From contig NC_134830.1 in the NCBI RefSeq assembly GCF_004210375.1, positions 167,717,874-167,781,873 of the forward strand: a stretch of 64,000 nucleotides of DNA, read 5' to 3'. This document shows positions 22,135 through 33,859 of this stretch, piece after piece. Origin of the DNA: Tachypleus tridentatus. Lineage: Eukaryota > Arthropoda > Merostomata > Xiphosura > Limulidae. Position 1 is the first letter of the stretch. Each line of letters starts with the position of its first letter. A program made the position numbers and the translations under genes. The notes beneath the pieces are model-generated. The model worked only from the letters and a program-made list of their open reading frames with translations, was not told the origin of the DNA and made no database searches.

Positions 22135-23514
22135 TATTACAATCAAGTCAAATTTAGATATTAAGTTGACATATAAGAGTCAAGCCAAATTTATATATCA
22201 GTTTCATCCTTCGGAGGAAAACGCGATAATTTTGAATGAATGCTATTAAACTGTATAGTTTCAGTAAGCTACAAATGCCCAGTTTGTGTTTTATGATCCA
22301 AAAATATCACAAAAACATATCTCTGTACAGTGAACCATGGATATGATTCATGATAAGGATCGCTCATTTGTTCTTCTTTATTGATTTTAATTGTTTTCTA
22401 TTATAAATATTATAATAAAACCTGCGAAGTCCAATTAAACTTATTATTGTGCATTGTCGCAAATAATAGCGGCTGTATAACCGTTAACACACATTCGTTT
22501 TAATGTAGTCTTTGGTTTATATGGAGCCTCATAATGCACTATATGTTTATGTACATAGTTGCATGCGGGCCGTGCATGGAATTTAATGTTTATATAACAA
22601 GCATGACACATGACCATAACGATTACTAAATTATTGTTACAACTGTACTGATTCTGCATGTCCTTTGTTTATCTGTAGGGTTCATGCACTCTTTTCAGAC
22701 AAGACGACAGAATTACAGTTTTCTTTTCACCACTACAATATCGATTTCTGCAATGTTACATAGACACCTAAAACGTTATACAAACGTCTAAGCCGTCCCT
22801 TGCAACATAAATCTTTGAGCCATAGTTAATAAAATAGCACCAAGCTCAGTTTCCAGCATCAGAACGGCAATCACACTGATAGTAAACGTGGAATTTTATG
22901 GATACTACAGATAGATCAGCCATCCTGGTGGTTAACTATAAGGATTGGCATGAATCGTTTAAGCAGGAGATGGCGAAATTGATGCTGATTCAAAACGAAA
23001 CTGAGGCTTAAATTTTGAAGCGATGTGATTATCACAGTGGAAGAAGATCGTAATTATGAAAGGTGAAAAGTATATTTATATAATCAATCCATAATTGTTC
23101 ATTAACACGTCTTCAAATTTGCAGAACATGTAAAATGTCACTTTAAGAGGAATTCTGCTCAGCTGCAGCAAAACTATGACTGGTCTTACTATGACCAGTG
23201 AAGAGGAAATATAACAACTATAAGCGATAGTATTTATACACATGTGCTATTATATTATGACACATTGTCTTATATTTGCATGAAATATATAGGAATGCAT
23301 CTATACAACTTGTCAAGTTCATATGACTATATATATATAAATATATGTATATTTTAGTGAAAATAATTACATTTTAATGATGTTAAATAGTAAAATCATA
23401 AGGAAGGACTACATTAAAAACAGCAAATCCAGACCTCTGACTAATTATATAATTTGTTAATTTAACTAATAAACAAGCCGAAACAAAAACAAATTAAACA
23501 AAAAAGGCTGCATC
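22135..23514. other. unit 1 tail, part 1, no gene recognised
   Basis: The first 200 bp and last 80 bp match unit 2 (30,102-30,390). In between, 22,336-23,436 is absent from unit 2, where CCATGGA joins directly to CTAATTAT. No inverted ends or transposase were seen in the extra 1.1 kb, so a deletion in unit 2 is as likely as an insertion here. Confidence 0.6.
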
Positions 23515-24104
23515 AACTAAAAAGATCCCAGGGTATAAGCTACAATGTGAGATTATAAAATGTATCCTAGGTCTTGGAAGTGACTGAAGAAGTAGGCCCC
23601 ACCTAGGGGTGGGGATACACTATCTATCAGTCTTAACCTATATTCATCAATCTCACATAAGAAATAAAGAATAGTAATAGATATAGAATTAGAAATTGAA
23701 ATAGAACTATCTGCAGGCAGTGAAGGGTGATATAGATACGGGCATTTTAGGCTTGAGCACCTACATTTTGCTCTCCTAATTTCTATTTCTAATTCCTTAG
23801 CAATTTGTGACATTCTACACAAATAGAACTGTCTGCAGACAGTAAAGGGTGATAAAGATGTGGGACATTGTGAGCGTAAGCACACACATTTCGCTCTCCT
23901 AATTTCTATTTCAATTTATATTTCTAATTCTATATCTATTGCTTTACTTTATTTCTAATAGCGTGAGATTGGCGAATAAAGGTTAAGACTGATAGACGGT
24001 GTATCCCCACCGCTATGTGGGTCCTTCTTTTTCAATTACCTCCAAAACCTAGGGTATATTTTATAATCACACGTTGAAACTTGTACCTGAGGATCTTTTC
24101 AGTT
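23515..24104. mobile_element. foldback-type element with long inverted arms and internal 122-bp repeats
   Basis: The left arm begins AACTAAAAAGATCCCAGG. The right arm, reversed, begins AACTGAAAAGATCCTCAGG. Similarity continues for roughly 180 bp on each side, including matching GGGGATACA and CAGTCTTAACC blocks. Two copies of a 122-bp repeat (starts near 23,701 and 23,823) lie in the middle. No transposase is present. Open frames inside are by-products. The superfamily is not assigned and no target duplication is clear. Confidence 0.8.
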
Positions 24105-25170
24105 TATATGGCTTTACACTCGAGAAAACTATAAAGCACACATGCATTGCATGTCCATAGATGTATAAAACTCATGTGTAACAAGATGGATCCAATCCAT
24201 GCATCATTCCAGTACATTTCATTAGTCCCTCCAATCCAGTGTTTACAGGGTATAAATGTATTACTTACACACATTTTACAAAAATATACATAACACGTGG
24301 TATATTATTCACCATGCGTCACAGTGATCACACGTGCAGTACCACTATCAACGATAACATTGTGGCAGTAATATCAGGAGCAACAGTCATCCAATCTGCA
24401 TGAAGCCAATTCAAAGTTTATCATTGTTTCACGAGAGGGCAACACACACCAACCACATATGTCATTACACTAGACTTTCAAATATGGCAATATTACAATT
24501 ATGCAGGTTTACATGTCTGATGGGCATAAATTAAACAACTTATGAAACGAGATTATTAAACTCGGGTAATAAGGATCTTCCATTAATGGCGGAAACAAGA
24601 TATGTGGCTTGAAGTTATAATTCAGTCACAAAAAATAAACAAACAAGTTTAAGTTTTGAGATTTTGGGCAAACGTCATTTCGTCAAGCTACAAATTCCTG
24701 TCTTGACTCCAAGTGTAAAAGTTTCAATATTCTGGAGTCGAAATAAGAAAATAATGTCAACAATATGTCTCAAAGCCTCATTTTGTTTGTTTTGCATTTT
24801 TAACTTTAAGCTACCTACAATGTTTCTTTCTTTTCTGTAGATCGCTATTTTTAATTAGTAGTTGTTAATAATCTTGAAATGAATTAGATCAGTATGTAAC
24901 AAAATATAGCTCGTGTATAATAACAGTTATATGATTTACGACAAAATGCGTGGAACCATTAAACGTAAACTAATGTATAGATGGCATTAGTAAACCTTCA
25001 AAATTCTGTAACAAACACACATTAACAAAACTTAACCGTTTTATGGCAAAAATATGTTAAACTAGACCTGAAGTTTTCGGTGGTTAAAATCGTCTTAAAA
25101 ATTAAAGGTCCTAAAACTAAAATACAGTCTTCAACAGAAGGCTGTAGTGGCAGTGGATATAACAGACATA
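24105..25170. other. unit 1 tail, part 2, no gene recognised
   Basis: Closely matches unit 2 at 30,950-32,210, apart from a SINE-A present only there. No coding exon recognised. Confidence 0.6.
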
Positions 25171-25257
25171 GTTTGTTTGTTGTTGTTTTTTGGAATTTCG
25201 CACAAAGCTACTCGAGGGCTATCTGTCCCTAATTTAGCAGCGTAAGACTAGAGAAAA
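25171..25257 (-). repeat. SINE-A tail fragment at the unit 1/unit 2 junction
   Basis: Reverse SINE-A tail ending abruptly where the headless plus-strand SINE-A of unit 2 begins. This opposed SINE pair marks the duplication junction. Confidence 0.8.
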
Positions 25258-25472
25258 TCCCCCGTCATACCAAACATGCTTGCCCTTTCAGCCGTGAGGG
25301 CGTAATAATGTGACGGTTAATCCCACTATTTGTTGGCAAAAGAGTAACCCAAGAGTTGGCGGTGGGTGGTGATGACTAGCTGCCTTCCCTCTAGTCTTAC
25401 GTTGCTAAATTAGGGACGGCTAGCGTAGACAACCCTTGTGTAGCTTTGCGCGAAACTCAAAACAAAACAAAC
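25258..25472 (+). repeat. headless SINE-A opening unit 2
   Basis: Counterpart of 15,827-16,041 and 32,501-32,735, truncated at the same head position. Confidence 0.88.
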
Positions 25473-25734
25473 GAAATTGACATTATTTTATCGTGTATTT
25501 AAGATTAATTCTTTTATGCCACGAAAATCATATTATTGAAAGTAGATAACTGTAAAAAGTCCAAGAGAAGATGTCCAATACCTGTGGAACTTTAAATTAT
25601 TTTAGCCATGATTAGTGCAAATTAATGGCTGAGAACTTGTTATTAGCTTTATGTTTTTGTGTGCCAGCAATGACAAGCGCTTAGTGCGCATGTACCTAAT
25701 TCCATTTTATTGCTTATCAAGATGACTACCGCAT

Positions 25735-26375
25735 TACCCTCAAAGTAAAGTTCTTTTAGACAGTATTAGAGTAAATTAGTGTTTAATACCTTAAACGTGG
25801 TCAAATACGTTAATTGAAAGGGATTGTTCTCATTAATCTAAAACTGTGATTAGATCCCAAATCGGTCAAGAGATGACGGAGATGTGAGCTAAAAGTTTTC
25901 CATTCCATGAGTGGCTAGGCCTCGGCTAAAAATCTAGAACTGTTTTTGACTGCGATTTATTCACACTATCACATAATTAAACTATATCTGTGGAATATAT
26001 AGTTGTTGATATTAAATAAAATACATCACAACTACCTGTCTCAGTGAAAATATTTAAAGTTATTATTATTTTGTAATAATAATTACTATTATTGTTTTGT
26101 AATTGAAAGAAACTTTACACAATAAAATTTCTAAAACAGACTTTTTTGAAACTACATTCTGGTTTTAATATCCATTCAGATACGCAATAAACGATACAAT
26201 TATTAATGTTTTCTTAATACAGTGGTATCAAGATCAACATGGTGGACAGTAAAGTATTTTCATAACATCCTATACCAAAACATACACCCCTATAATTATC
26301 AAAACATCAATCATACAATTATGTTCGCCTAACGTGATAAGTCACGTGCAATGGAGTTTGATTCATCTATATAAA
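25735..26375 (+). promoter_or_regulatory. promoter region of small gene copy 2
   Basis: Homologous to the copy 1 promoter. E-box CACGTG lies at 26,343-26,348 and TATATAAA at 26,368-26,375. The non-coding exon ends at 26,429 (GAAG/GTAAGG), and the acceptor TTATTCAG ends at 26,520. Confidence 0.7.
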
Positions 26376-26565
26376 TGATAAGTCAAAAGAGATTTAAGCG
26401 TGGTGAAGTGTAAGATCAGACATTAGAAGGTAAGGGTTGTTAGGTCATTGGTTATTTAGTTTGTTTGTGTGAAGTGATGAGGAAGTTTAGTAATTGAATT
26501 AATATATCTGTGTTATTCAGGAGGAGTGTATTAAACGATTTCAAGCCGTTCTTTAACGAGACAAC

Positions 26566-27352
26566 ATGAAAAATATTCTACCTATCGCATGTTTGCTGTT
26601 TCTTCAAAACGTAAGTTTCTTTCTTGTTAGTGTTCCCTAACCACTTGTTCAGTTGTTCTTATGAGTATGTGTTATTATCTACTTTTGATTACATGCTTTT
26701 TATTCCTTTTCAGGGTTTCTCTGAACTAGATTCTATAAACACCACTATGTTTAATATTGCTGCATCTTCCAACACGACCCTGATCGTCATAGAAGGTAAC
26801 AACATTACTACAGTAACTGACATCGATATTTCTAACATTGGAAGTTATATCCTTAACAAGATAAAGAGGATATTTCAGCTGAACTACGTTGAACCTTCAG
26901 ACGTCGGTCGTGTAAACGAATATACGGTTACCTCCAACACTACGGAAACCTCGCCAGGAGTTGACGGTACGTCTAGCAGTACTATAAAGCGGTACCCTCG
27001 TCACCCAAAATACGTGGATATTAACGAAACTGTATCTGGAAACTCTTCCCACATGGACTTCAGCACTACTGCACATCACTTGAATACTTCTGTCTATTCA
27101 ACAGAAACGGAGAAGTTTAACACTCCCACCAAACGAAGGAACCGAGAACCCAAGAACCTCTATATTGACGGTGAACTTTTGACGACGTCGAACGACACCA
27201 TCGGTGACCTTTATTCTAACTCTACTCCGGTTATAAATATGACTAAACACTCTGACATTCTTACGACGGTCAGCCCTAGTTCTGCCAACATTGCGTTGAC
27301 GCTCAGTGTATTTTTAAATTATGTTGTAATTGCATTAATGATTGTTTTATAA
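26566..27352 (+). CDS. small cysteine-free-ectodomain, N-glycosylation-rich surface protein, copy 2
   Basis: Coding exons 26,566-26,610 and 26,714-27,352 join in phase 0 to give 227 residues, the same length as copies 1 and 3. The start codon used is the one in the separate signal-peptide exon (MKNILPIACLLFLQN). An in-frame stop soon after the donor shows the intron must be removed. The mature part has ten N-x-S/T sites, adding Asn-190 to the nine of copy 1. Basic clusters KRY and KRR are conserved. The tail is hydrophobic and ends in Leu. It differs from copies 1 and 3 by a modest number of substitutions. Role unknown; a GPI-anchored surface glycoprotein is inferred. Confidence 0.85.
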
Positions 27353-27416
27353 CTGTCTTTTTGTTGGAAGTTTGAACTTGTTTAATTGTATTAATCTATT
27401 TATACTTTTTTCTTTT

Positions 27417-27422
27417 AATAAA
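27417..27422 (+). terminator. poly(A) signal of small gene copy 2
   Basis: AATAAA about 65 nt after the stop. Confidence 0.75.
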
Positions 27423-27664
27423 AACCTTCTAAGTTTCCTGTATTTCTCTACCATTTAAACATTACAAGAACGACCTTAACTCATCTGCTTCCACACAACT
27501 TTCAATAACTGCAAACCGCTAAAGTTAACGGTGACTGCACCTTCCATATGGCTACAGGTAGAGTAGTAATCCTACAATGATATATGTAGTTATCTTAATG
27601 GTAAGATTCTAATTCTGTACATACATACATACAAACAAATAGTCATTTACTTTCGGAAATAAGC

Positions 27665-27983
27665 TTTTCTTCACTACAATAATACGAGATCGTTTTCTTC
27701 ACTACACTAATACGAGATCGTTTTCTTCACTACACTAATACGAGATCGTTTTCTTCACTACAATAATACGAGATCGTTTTCGTTCACTCTTCACTACATA
27801 ATACGAGATCGTTTTCTTCACTACAATAATACGAGATCGTTTTCTTCACTACACTAATACGAGATCGTTTTCTTCACTACACTAATACGAGATCGTTTTC
27901 TTCACTACAATAATACGAGATCGTTTTCTTCACTACAATAATACGAGATCGTTTTCTTCACTACAATAATACGAGATCGTTTT
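27665..27983. repeat. 28-bp minisatellite, about 11 units, expanded in unit 2
   Basis: The unit is TTCTTCACTACAATAATACG followed by AGATCGTT, with an ACACTAA variant. Unit 3 has a single diverged unit (about 34,975-35,005) and unit 1 has two of a longer form, so the expansion happened after duplication. Units are direct and have no unique spacers, so it is not a CRISPR array. Confidence 0.95.
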
Positions 27984-29323
27984 GATCTTTTACTCTGTCT
28001 CATGTAATCATTCTTCATTTATTTTGATTTCTTTCATACGGGGAAAAATAGACCTATTATAATTAATGGTCACGTAATTCAACTTACCTTCCTAAATCGA
28101 GTTGGAGGTGAATGCTGGGAAAGGAGAGGGGGGGGAAACTTTATAGTGTTTATAAAATTAATAATGTACTTTACCTGAAAAGGAGTTGGCCCCTTTATTT
28201 TTTTTGTAGTGGAACATTTCTGTTGTCACTTTAATACTAGTTGTATCTTCGTGTACGAGGTATAACGTTAATTACAATTGGTCAGACGAGCCACTATTGA
28301 GTGAAGTATATTGTGTAAATGGATTTTGTTTATTTTCCTCACTACACAAACTTTAAGGGAGTTTGTTTTTGAAAACTATATTATTGCAGGAAAATTGACT
28401 TCTTACTACATATGGCTATCTACTACTAAATGTTTTCAACCTAGACTTCTCAATATTTACACAAATATTTTAATTTTGGATGATTCCTATGTAATTAGCT
28501 AACATCGCTTGTTGTGGCTCCAATCTCTGTATAAACCTACAATGCGGTCTGGAGAGTCCTAGTATCGATGAAAGCATTCGATAGCATACTTTAAATATCC
28601 GGAGAGGTTAGAAGTTAAATGATTGCAATATTTATTAAATTTTATGTGCTAATATGACTGCACAATTTTTAATACAAATACTTTAACGTACAACCAACAA
28701 TAAAACTTAATTGTTTTTACAAATAGTTAATACAAGTATACTGGCTCACTTTTACAATCTATGTGATTTAAAATTAAGTATTTTATTGATAGTCAATTTC
28801 CCTAACAAGTAAATTAATTCTGAATTGATAGTTACACCTCGTTTAAGCCACCTTATGTGGGTGGCCTCGCGAGGCTTGTAAGCTGACTTTTTACCGACGA
28901 AGGCATTTAATGTCTTCGTAGAAATATTAATATTCACTACACTGAACAAGTTTCTAATGTCCAAAAATTCATGGCGCAATTCTGTAATATTCTGATGGGT
29001 AACAGATGGTCTTACAGTACACTCACTTTAACCAACAATATTCTCTTACTGTCTCTTAGCTAGCTTTGGTACCAATTAGGCGAGTTTCTCGTATGTTTAG
29101 CGATGTTCAAAGACGCTCCATCGTTTTCGTAAACCACATATTCTTGACTGTTGCTTGAACTGCCCTCAAATGTAGAGAAAAGGTGGGACCCGCACAATCA
29201 CGTCATATCCATCAAACTGAAATAAACGTAGATGTTAAATGTATACTAGTAAATTCGTTACGTTATGGATAATTTTTGTACATATTTTTAGATGTCGAGA
29301 TTATAATAGAACACGTAACAAGA

Positions 29324-29375
29324 ATGAGTGACGTTAGATGGATGTTTCTTCTGCTCTTCACCGTTTCTACAGCAG
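29324..29375 (+). CDS. cadherin-type signal-peptide exon, copy 2 (alternative or stranded first exon)
   Basis: The exon encodes MSDVRWMFLLLFTVSTA plus one base and has donor GCAG/GTAAGA. The protein sequence is identical to the copy in unit 3 that fits the cadherin gene. The possible acceptor upstream reads TTTTTAG/ATGTCGAG, which places a short upstream ATG reading in the leader of this copy only. No cadherin exon 2 lies in this unit. Use would need splicing about 9 kb to 38,603. Confidence 0.65.
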
Positions 29376-29868
29376 GTAAGATGATTTGAATCAGTAAAAT
29401 GTGGTTATATTTCCTGTAGTTCAAATTTCGGAGATTGACAGATGCATTTTAGTCTCAGTTATACATGTAGTTTCGAATTACTATCTGAAAGTTAACAAAA
29501 ACGTAAAATTCCAGTTAATTTTAACACTTTCTACATTTTTTAATGAAAGCTTGAATATCAGTTTCAAACATAGAGTATTATGTTATTGAGTTCATGACCA
29601 TACTTGAAAATATAATTTTAACGTAATATTAAAGCTATGCATCAACAATTTGTGTTGTACTAATACACCAACTAGATTTCTTCGTTGTTCACTATCAAAT
29701 ATTTCACAGAGTCTCTGTTTTGTGATAACCAATAAGATTGAAAATAAAACTTTGTTTTAAAAAATGCCAGATTAGAAGACAAGTGTTAATGTTAAAAAAA
29801 AAAAAAACGACCACAAAGAAATTTAATCAAAACCTTTCTTATGAAACGTTGGAATACGACGTTTCAAA

Positions 29869-30101
29869 GGCTTGGCATGGCGAGAGAGTTAAGGCAGTCT
29901 ACTCGTAACCTGAGGGTCGCGGGTTCGAACCCCCATTGTAACAAACATGCTCGCCCTTCCCGCCGTGGGGGCGTTATAAAAAGAGTAGCCCAAGAGTAGG
30001 AGGTGGGTGGTGATGACTAGCTGTCTTACATTACTGAATTAGAGGCCGCTAACGCAGATAGTCCTCGTGTAGCTTTGCGTGAAATTCAAAAACAAACAAA
30101 C
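29869..30101 (+). repeat. SINE-A in unit 2, shared insertion
   Basis: Same site and same unusual head and internal deletion as 21,901-22,134. Confidence 0.9.
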
Positions 30102-30390
30102 ATATTACAATTAAGTCAAATTTAGATATTAAGTTGACATATAAGAGTCAAGCCAAACTTAGATATCAATTTCATCCTTCGGAGGAAAACGCGATAATTT
30201 TGAATGAATGCTATTAAACTGTATAGTTTTAGTAAGCTACAAATGCCCAGTTTGTGTTTTATGATCCAAAAATATCACAAAAGCATCTCTCTGTACAGTA
30301 AACCATGGACTAATTATGACTATTTATGTAATTTGTTAATTTAACTAATAAACAAGACGAAACAAAAAAATAAACAAAAAACGCTGAATC

Positions 30391-30949
30391 AACTGAAAAG
30401 AAATTGAAATATAACTGTCAGTGGGCAGTAAAGGGTGATGTAGATTTGGGAAGTTGTAGGCTTGAACACCCACATTTCGCTCTTTTAATTTCTATTTCTA
30501 ATTCTATAGCTATTTGTGACCTTCTACACAAATAGAATTGTCTGTAGGCAGCAAAGGGTGATGTAGATTTGGGACATTGTAGGCTTGAGCACCCACATTT
30601 TGCTCTCCTAATTTCTATTTCTAATTCTATAGCTATTTTTGACATTCTACGCAAATAGAACTGTCTGTAGGCAGCAAGAGGTGTTATAGATCTGGGACAT
30701 TGTAGGCTTGAGTACCCACATGTCGCTCCCATAATTTCTATTTCAGTTTATATTTCTAATTTCTATTTCTAATTCTATATCTATTGCTATACTTTATTTC
30801 TTATAGTGTGAGAGTGGTATATGAAGGTTGAGACTAATAGACGATGTATCCCCACCGCTATGTGGGTCCTACTACTTACGTTACCTCCAAATCCTAGGGT
30901 ATATTTTATAATTACACGTTGAAGCTCGTACCTGAGGATATTTTCAGTT
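30391..30949. mobile_element. foldback element in unit 2, left arm lost, three internal repeats
   Basis: The right arm and the 122-bp repeats match 23,515-24,104, but three repeat units are present instead of two. Nearly all of the left arm is missing: AACTGAAAAG joins directly to AAATTGAAAT. An open frame on the minus strand (30,418-30,732) is just the repeat array. Confidence 0.8.
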
Positions 30950-31887
30950 TATACGGTTTTACACCCGAGAAAACTATAAAGCACACATGCATTTCATGTG
31001 CATAGATGTATAAAACTCATGTGTAACAAGATGGATCCAATCCATGCATCATTCCAGTACATTTCATTAGTTCCTCCAATCCAGTGTTTACAGGGTATAA
31101 ATGTATTACCTACACACAGTTTACAAAAATATACATAACACGTGGTATATTGTTCACCATGCGTCACAGTGATCACACCTGCAGTACCACTATCAACGAT
31201 AACATTGTGGCAGTAATATCAGGAGCAACAGTCATCCAATCTGCATGAAGCCAATTCAAAGTTTATCATTGTTTCACGAGAGGGCACCACACATCAACCA
31301 CATATGTCAATACACTAGACTTTCAAATATGGCAATATTACAATTATGCAGGTTTACATGTGTGATGGGCATAAATTAAACAACTTATGAAACGAGATTA
31401 TTAAACTCGGGTAATAAGGATCTTCCATTAATGGCGGAAACAAGATATGTGGCTTGAAGTTATAATTCAGTCACAAAAAATAAACAAACAAGTTTAAGTT
31501 TTGAGATTTTGTGCAAACGTCATTTCGTCAAGCTACAAATTCCTGTCTTGACTCCAAGTCTAAAAATTGCAATATTCTGGAGTCGAAATACGAAAATAAT
31601 GTCAGCAATGTGTCTCAAAGCCTCATTTTGTTTGTTTACGTTTTACTTGCTATTGCATTTTTAACTTTAAGCTACCTACAATGTTTCTTTCTTTTCTGTA
31701 GATCGCTATTTTTAATTAGTAGTTGTTAATAATCTTGAAATGAATTAGATCAGTATGTAACAAAATATAGCTCGTGTATAATAACAGTTATATGATTTAC
31801 GACAAAATGCGTGGAACCATTAAACGTAAACTAATGTATAGATGGCATTAGTAAACTCTCAAAATTCTGTGACAAACACACATTAAC
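30950..31887. other. unit 2 tail, no gene recognised
   Basis: Homologous to 24,105-25,030 with few differences. No exon recognised. Confidence 0.6.
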
Positions 31888-32151
31888 ACGTGTTATGGCG
31901 TGCGACTTGTAATCTGAGGGTCGCGGGTTCGCATCCCGGTCGCGTCAAACATGCTAGCCTTTTCAACCGTGGGGGCGTTATAACGCGACGGTCAATCCCA
32001 CTATTCGTTGGTAAAAGAGTAGCCCAAGAGTTGGCAGTGTGTGGTGATGACTAGCTCCCTTCCCTCTGGTCTTACACTGCTAAATTAGGGACGGCTAGCA
32101 CAGATAGCCCTCGAGTAGCTTTGTGCGAAATTCAAAAACAAACAAACAAAA
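31888..32151 (+). repeat. SINE-A private to unit 2
   Basis: Belongs to the GTGTTAAGGCGTGCG-head subfamily with the first head bases missing. The site is empty in unit 1 (ACATTAACAAAACTTAACC at 25,020). Confidence 0.9.
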
Positions 32152-32339
32152 CTGAACCGTTTTATGGCAAGAATATGTTAAACTAGACCTGAAGTTTTCG
32201 GTGATTTGTATAACAGACATAGAATGGTCGACTTGATAAAATATTATTCTAATACATTATTCTTTATATTTACTTATAATTTCCCAAAATTTTACACTAT
32301 TATATCTAATATTTCTAGAAATAGCTATTTATTATATAA

Positions 32340-32465
32340 GTGTGGATGTGTTTTTACTTTTAGCAAAGCCACATCGGGCTATCTGCTGAGCCCACCGAGG
32401 GGAATCGAACAACTCGATGATTTTAGAGTTGTAAACTCGTAGACTTACCGAGGTACTAGCGGGGA
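32340..32465 (-). repeat. SINE-B at the unit 2/unit 3 junction
   Basis: Reverse copy containing GAGGGGAATCGAAC and ending in the head block TACTAGCGGGGAG. The plus-strand SINE-A of unit 3 follows. Confidence 0.85.
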
Positions 32466-32500
32466 GCAAGTCTGGGGACTTAGTGGATTCGTCATTATTT

Positions 32501-32735
32501 GCCCGAGGGTCGAGGGCTCGAATCCCCGTCGCACCAAGCATGCTCGCTCTTTTAGCCATGAGGGCGTAATAATGTGACGGTCAATCCCACTCTTATTTGT
32601 AAAAGAGTAACCCAAGAGTTGGCGATGGGTGGTGATGACTAGTTGCCTTCCCTCTAGTCTTACACTGCTAAATTAGGGACTGCTAGCGTAGATAGCCCTC
32701 GAGTAGCTTTGCGCAAAATTCAAACAAACCAAACG
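32501..32735 (+). repeat. headless SINE-A opening unit 3
   Basis: Slightly longer into the head than its counterparts, starting at GAGGGTCGAGGGCTCGAAT. Confidence 0.88.
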
Positions 32736-32989
32736 AAATCATCATTATTTTATCGTGTATTTAAGATTAATTCTTTTATGCCACGAAAATCATATTATTG
32801 AAAGTAAATAACTGTAAAAAGTCCAAGAGAAAATGTTCAATACCTGTGGAACTTTAAATTATTTTAGCCATGATTAGTGTAAATTAGTGGCTGAGACCTT
32901 GTTAGTAGCTTTATGTTTTTGTGCGCCAGCAATGACAAGCGCTTAGTGCGCGTGTACCTAATTCCATTTTATTACTTATTAAGATGACT

Positions 32990-33637
32990 ACCGCATTACC
33001 CTCAAAGTAAAGTTCTTTTATACAGTATTAAAGTAAATTAGTATTTAATACCTTAAACATGGTCAAATATGTTAATTGTAAGGGATTGTTCTCATTAATC
33101 CAAAACTGTAATTAGATCCCAAATCGGTCAAGAGATGACGGAGTTCTGAGCTTAAAGTTTCCCATTCCATGAGTGGCTAGGCCTCGGCTAAAAATCTAGA
33201 ACTGTTTTTGACTGCGATTTATTCACACTATCACATAATTAAACTATATCTGTGGAATATATAATTGTTCATATTAAATAAAATACATCAAAACTACCTG
33301 TCTCAGTGAAAATATTTAAAGTTATTATTATTCTGTAATAATAATTAGTATTATTGTTTTGTAATTGAAAGGAACTTTTTACAATAAAATTTCTAAAACA
33401 TACTTTTTTGAAACTACATTCTGGTTTGAATATCCATTCAGATACGCAATAAACGATACAATTATTAATGTTTTCGTAATACAGTGGTATCAAGATCAAC
33501 ATGGTGGACAGTAAAGTATTTTCATAACATCCTATACCAAAACAAACACCCCTATAATTATCAAAACATCAATCATACAATTATGTTCGCCTAACGTGAT
33601 AAGTCACGTGCAATGGATTTTGATTCATCTATATAAA
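32990..33637 (+). promoter_or_regulatory. promoter region of small gene copy 3
   Basis: E-box CACGTG lies at 33,605-33,610 and TATATAAA at 33,630-33,637. The non-coding exon ends at 33,691 (GAAG/GTAAGA), and the acceptor TTATATAG ends at 33,814. Confidence 0.7.
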
Positions 33638-33705
33638 TGATAAGTCGAAAGAGATTTAAGTGTGGTGAAGCATAAGATCAGACATTAGAAGGTAAGACTC
33701 GTTAG

Positions 33706-33706
33706 G

Positions 33707-33759
<53 letters not shown>

Positions 33760-33760
33760 T
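33706..33760. repeat. GATT microsatellite in the first intron of copy 3
   Basis: About 13 perfect GATT repeats, absent from the same intron of copies 1 and 2. Confidence 0.95.
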
Positions 33761-33859
33761 GTGTGAAGTGATGAAGAAGTTTAGTAATTGAATTAATGTA
33801 TCTGTGTTATATAGGAGGAGTGTATTGGATAATTAGAAGCTGTTCTTTAACGAGACAAC

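Larger units (their letters stand above)
15827..25257 (+). repeat. tandem unit 1 of the triplication
   Basis: This is the first of three homologous units and is about 9.4 kb long. Its order is headless SINE-A, promoter and small gene, cadherin signal-peptide exon, SINE-A, then a 3-kb tail that unit 3 lacks. Compared with unit 2 it alone carries the mariner (16.3-17.8 kb), a SINE-B fragment, the 227-bp TA-flanked MITE (20,499) and 1.1 kb at 22,336-23,436. All three units begin with the same headless SINE-A, so that insertion predates the duplication. Confidence 0.88.
25258..32500 (+). repeat. tandem unit 2 of the triplication
   Basis: About 7.2 kb, with the same order as unit 1. It differs by a minisatellite expansion (27,665), loss of the left arm of the foldback element, absence of the 1.1-kb segment, a private SINE-A (31,888), and extra sequence with a SINE-B at its right edge. 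Confidence 0.88.

Noticed and set aside
27665-27983. Regular short direct repeats that could suggest a CRISPR array
   Set aside because: Units are contiguous with no unique spacers, and the genome is animal.
30418-30732. 104-codon minus-strand frame with internal repeats
   Set aside because: Product of the 122-bp repeats of the foldback element.
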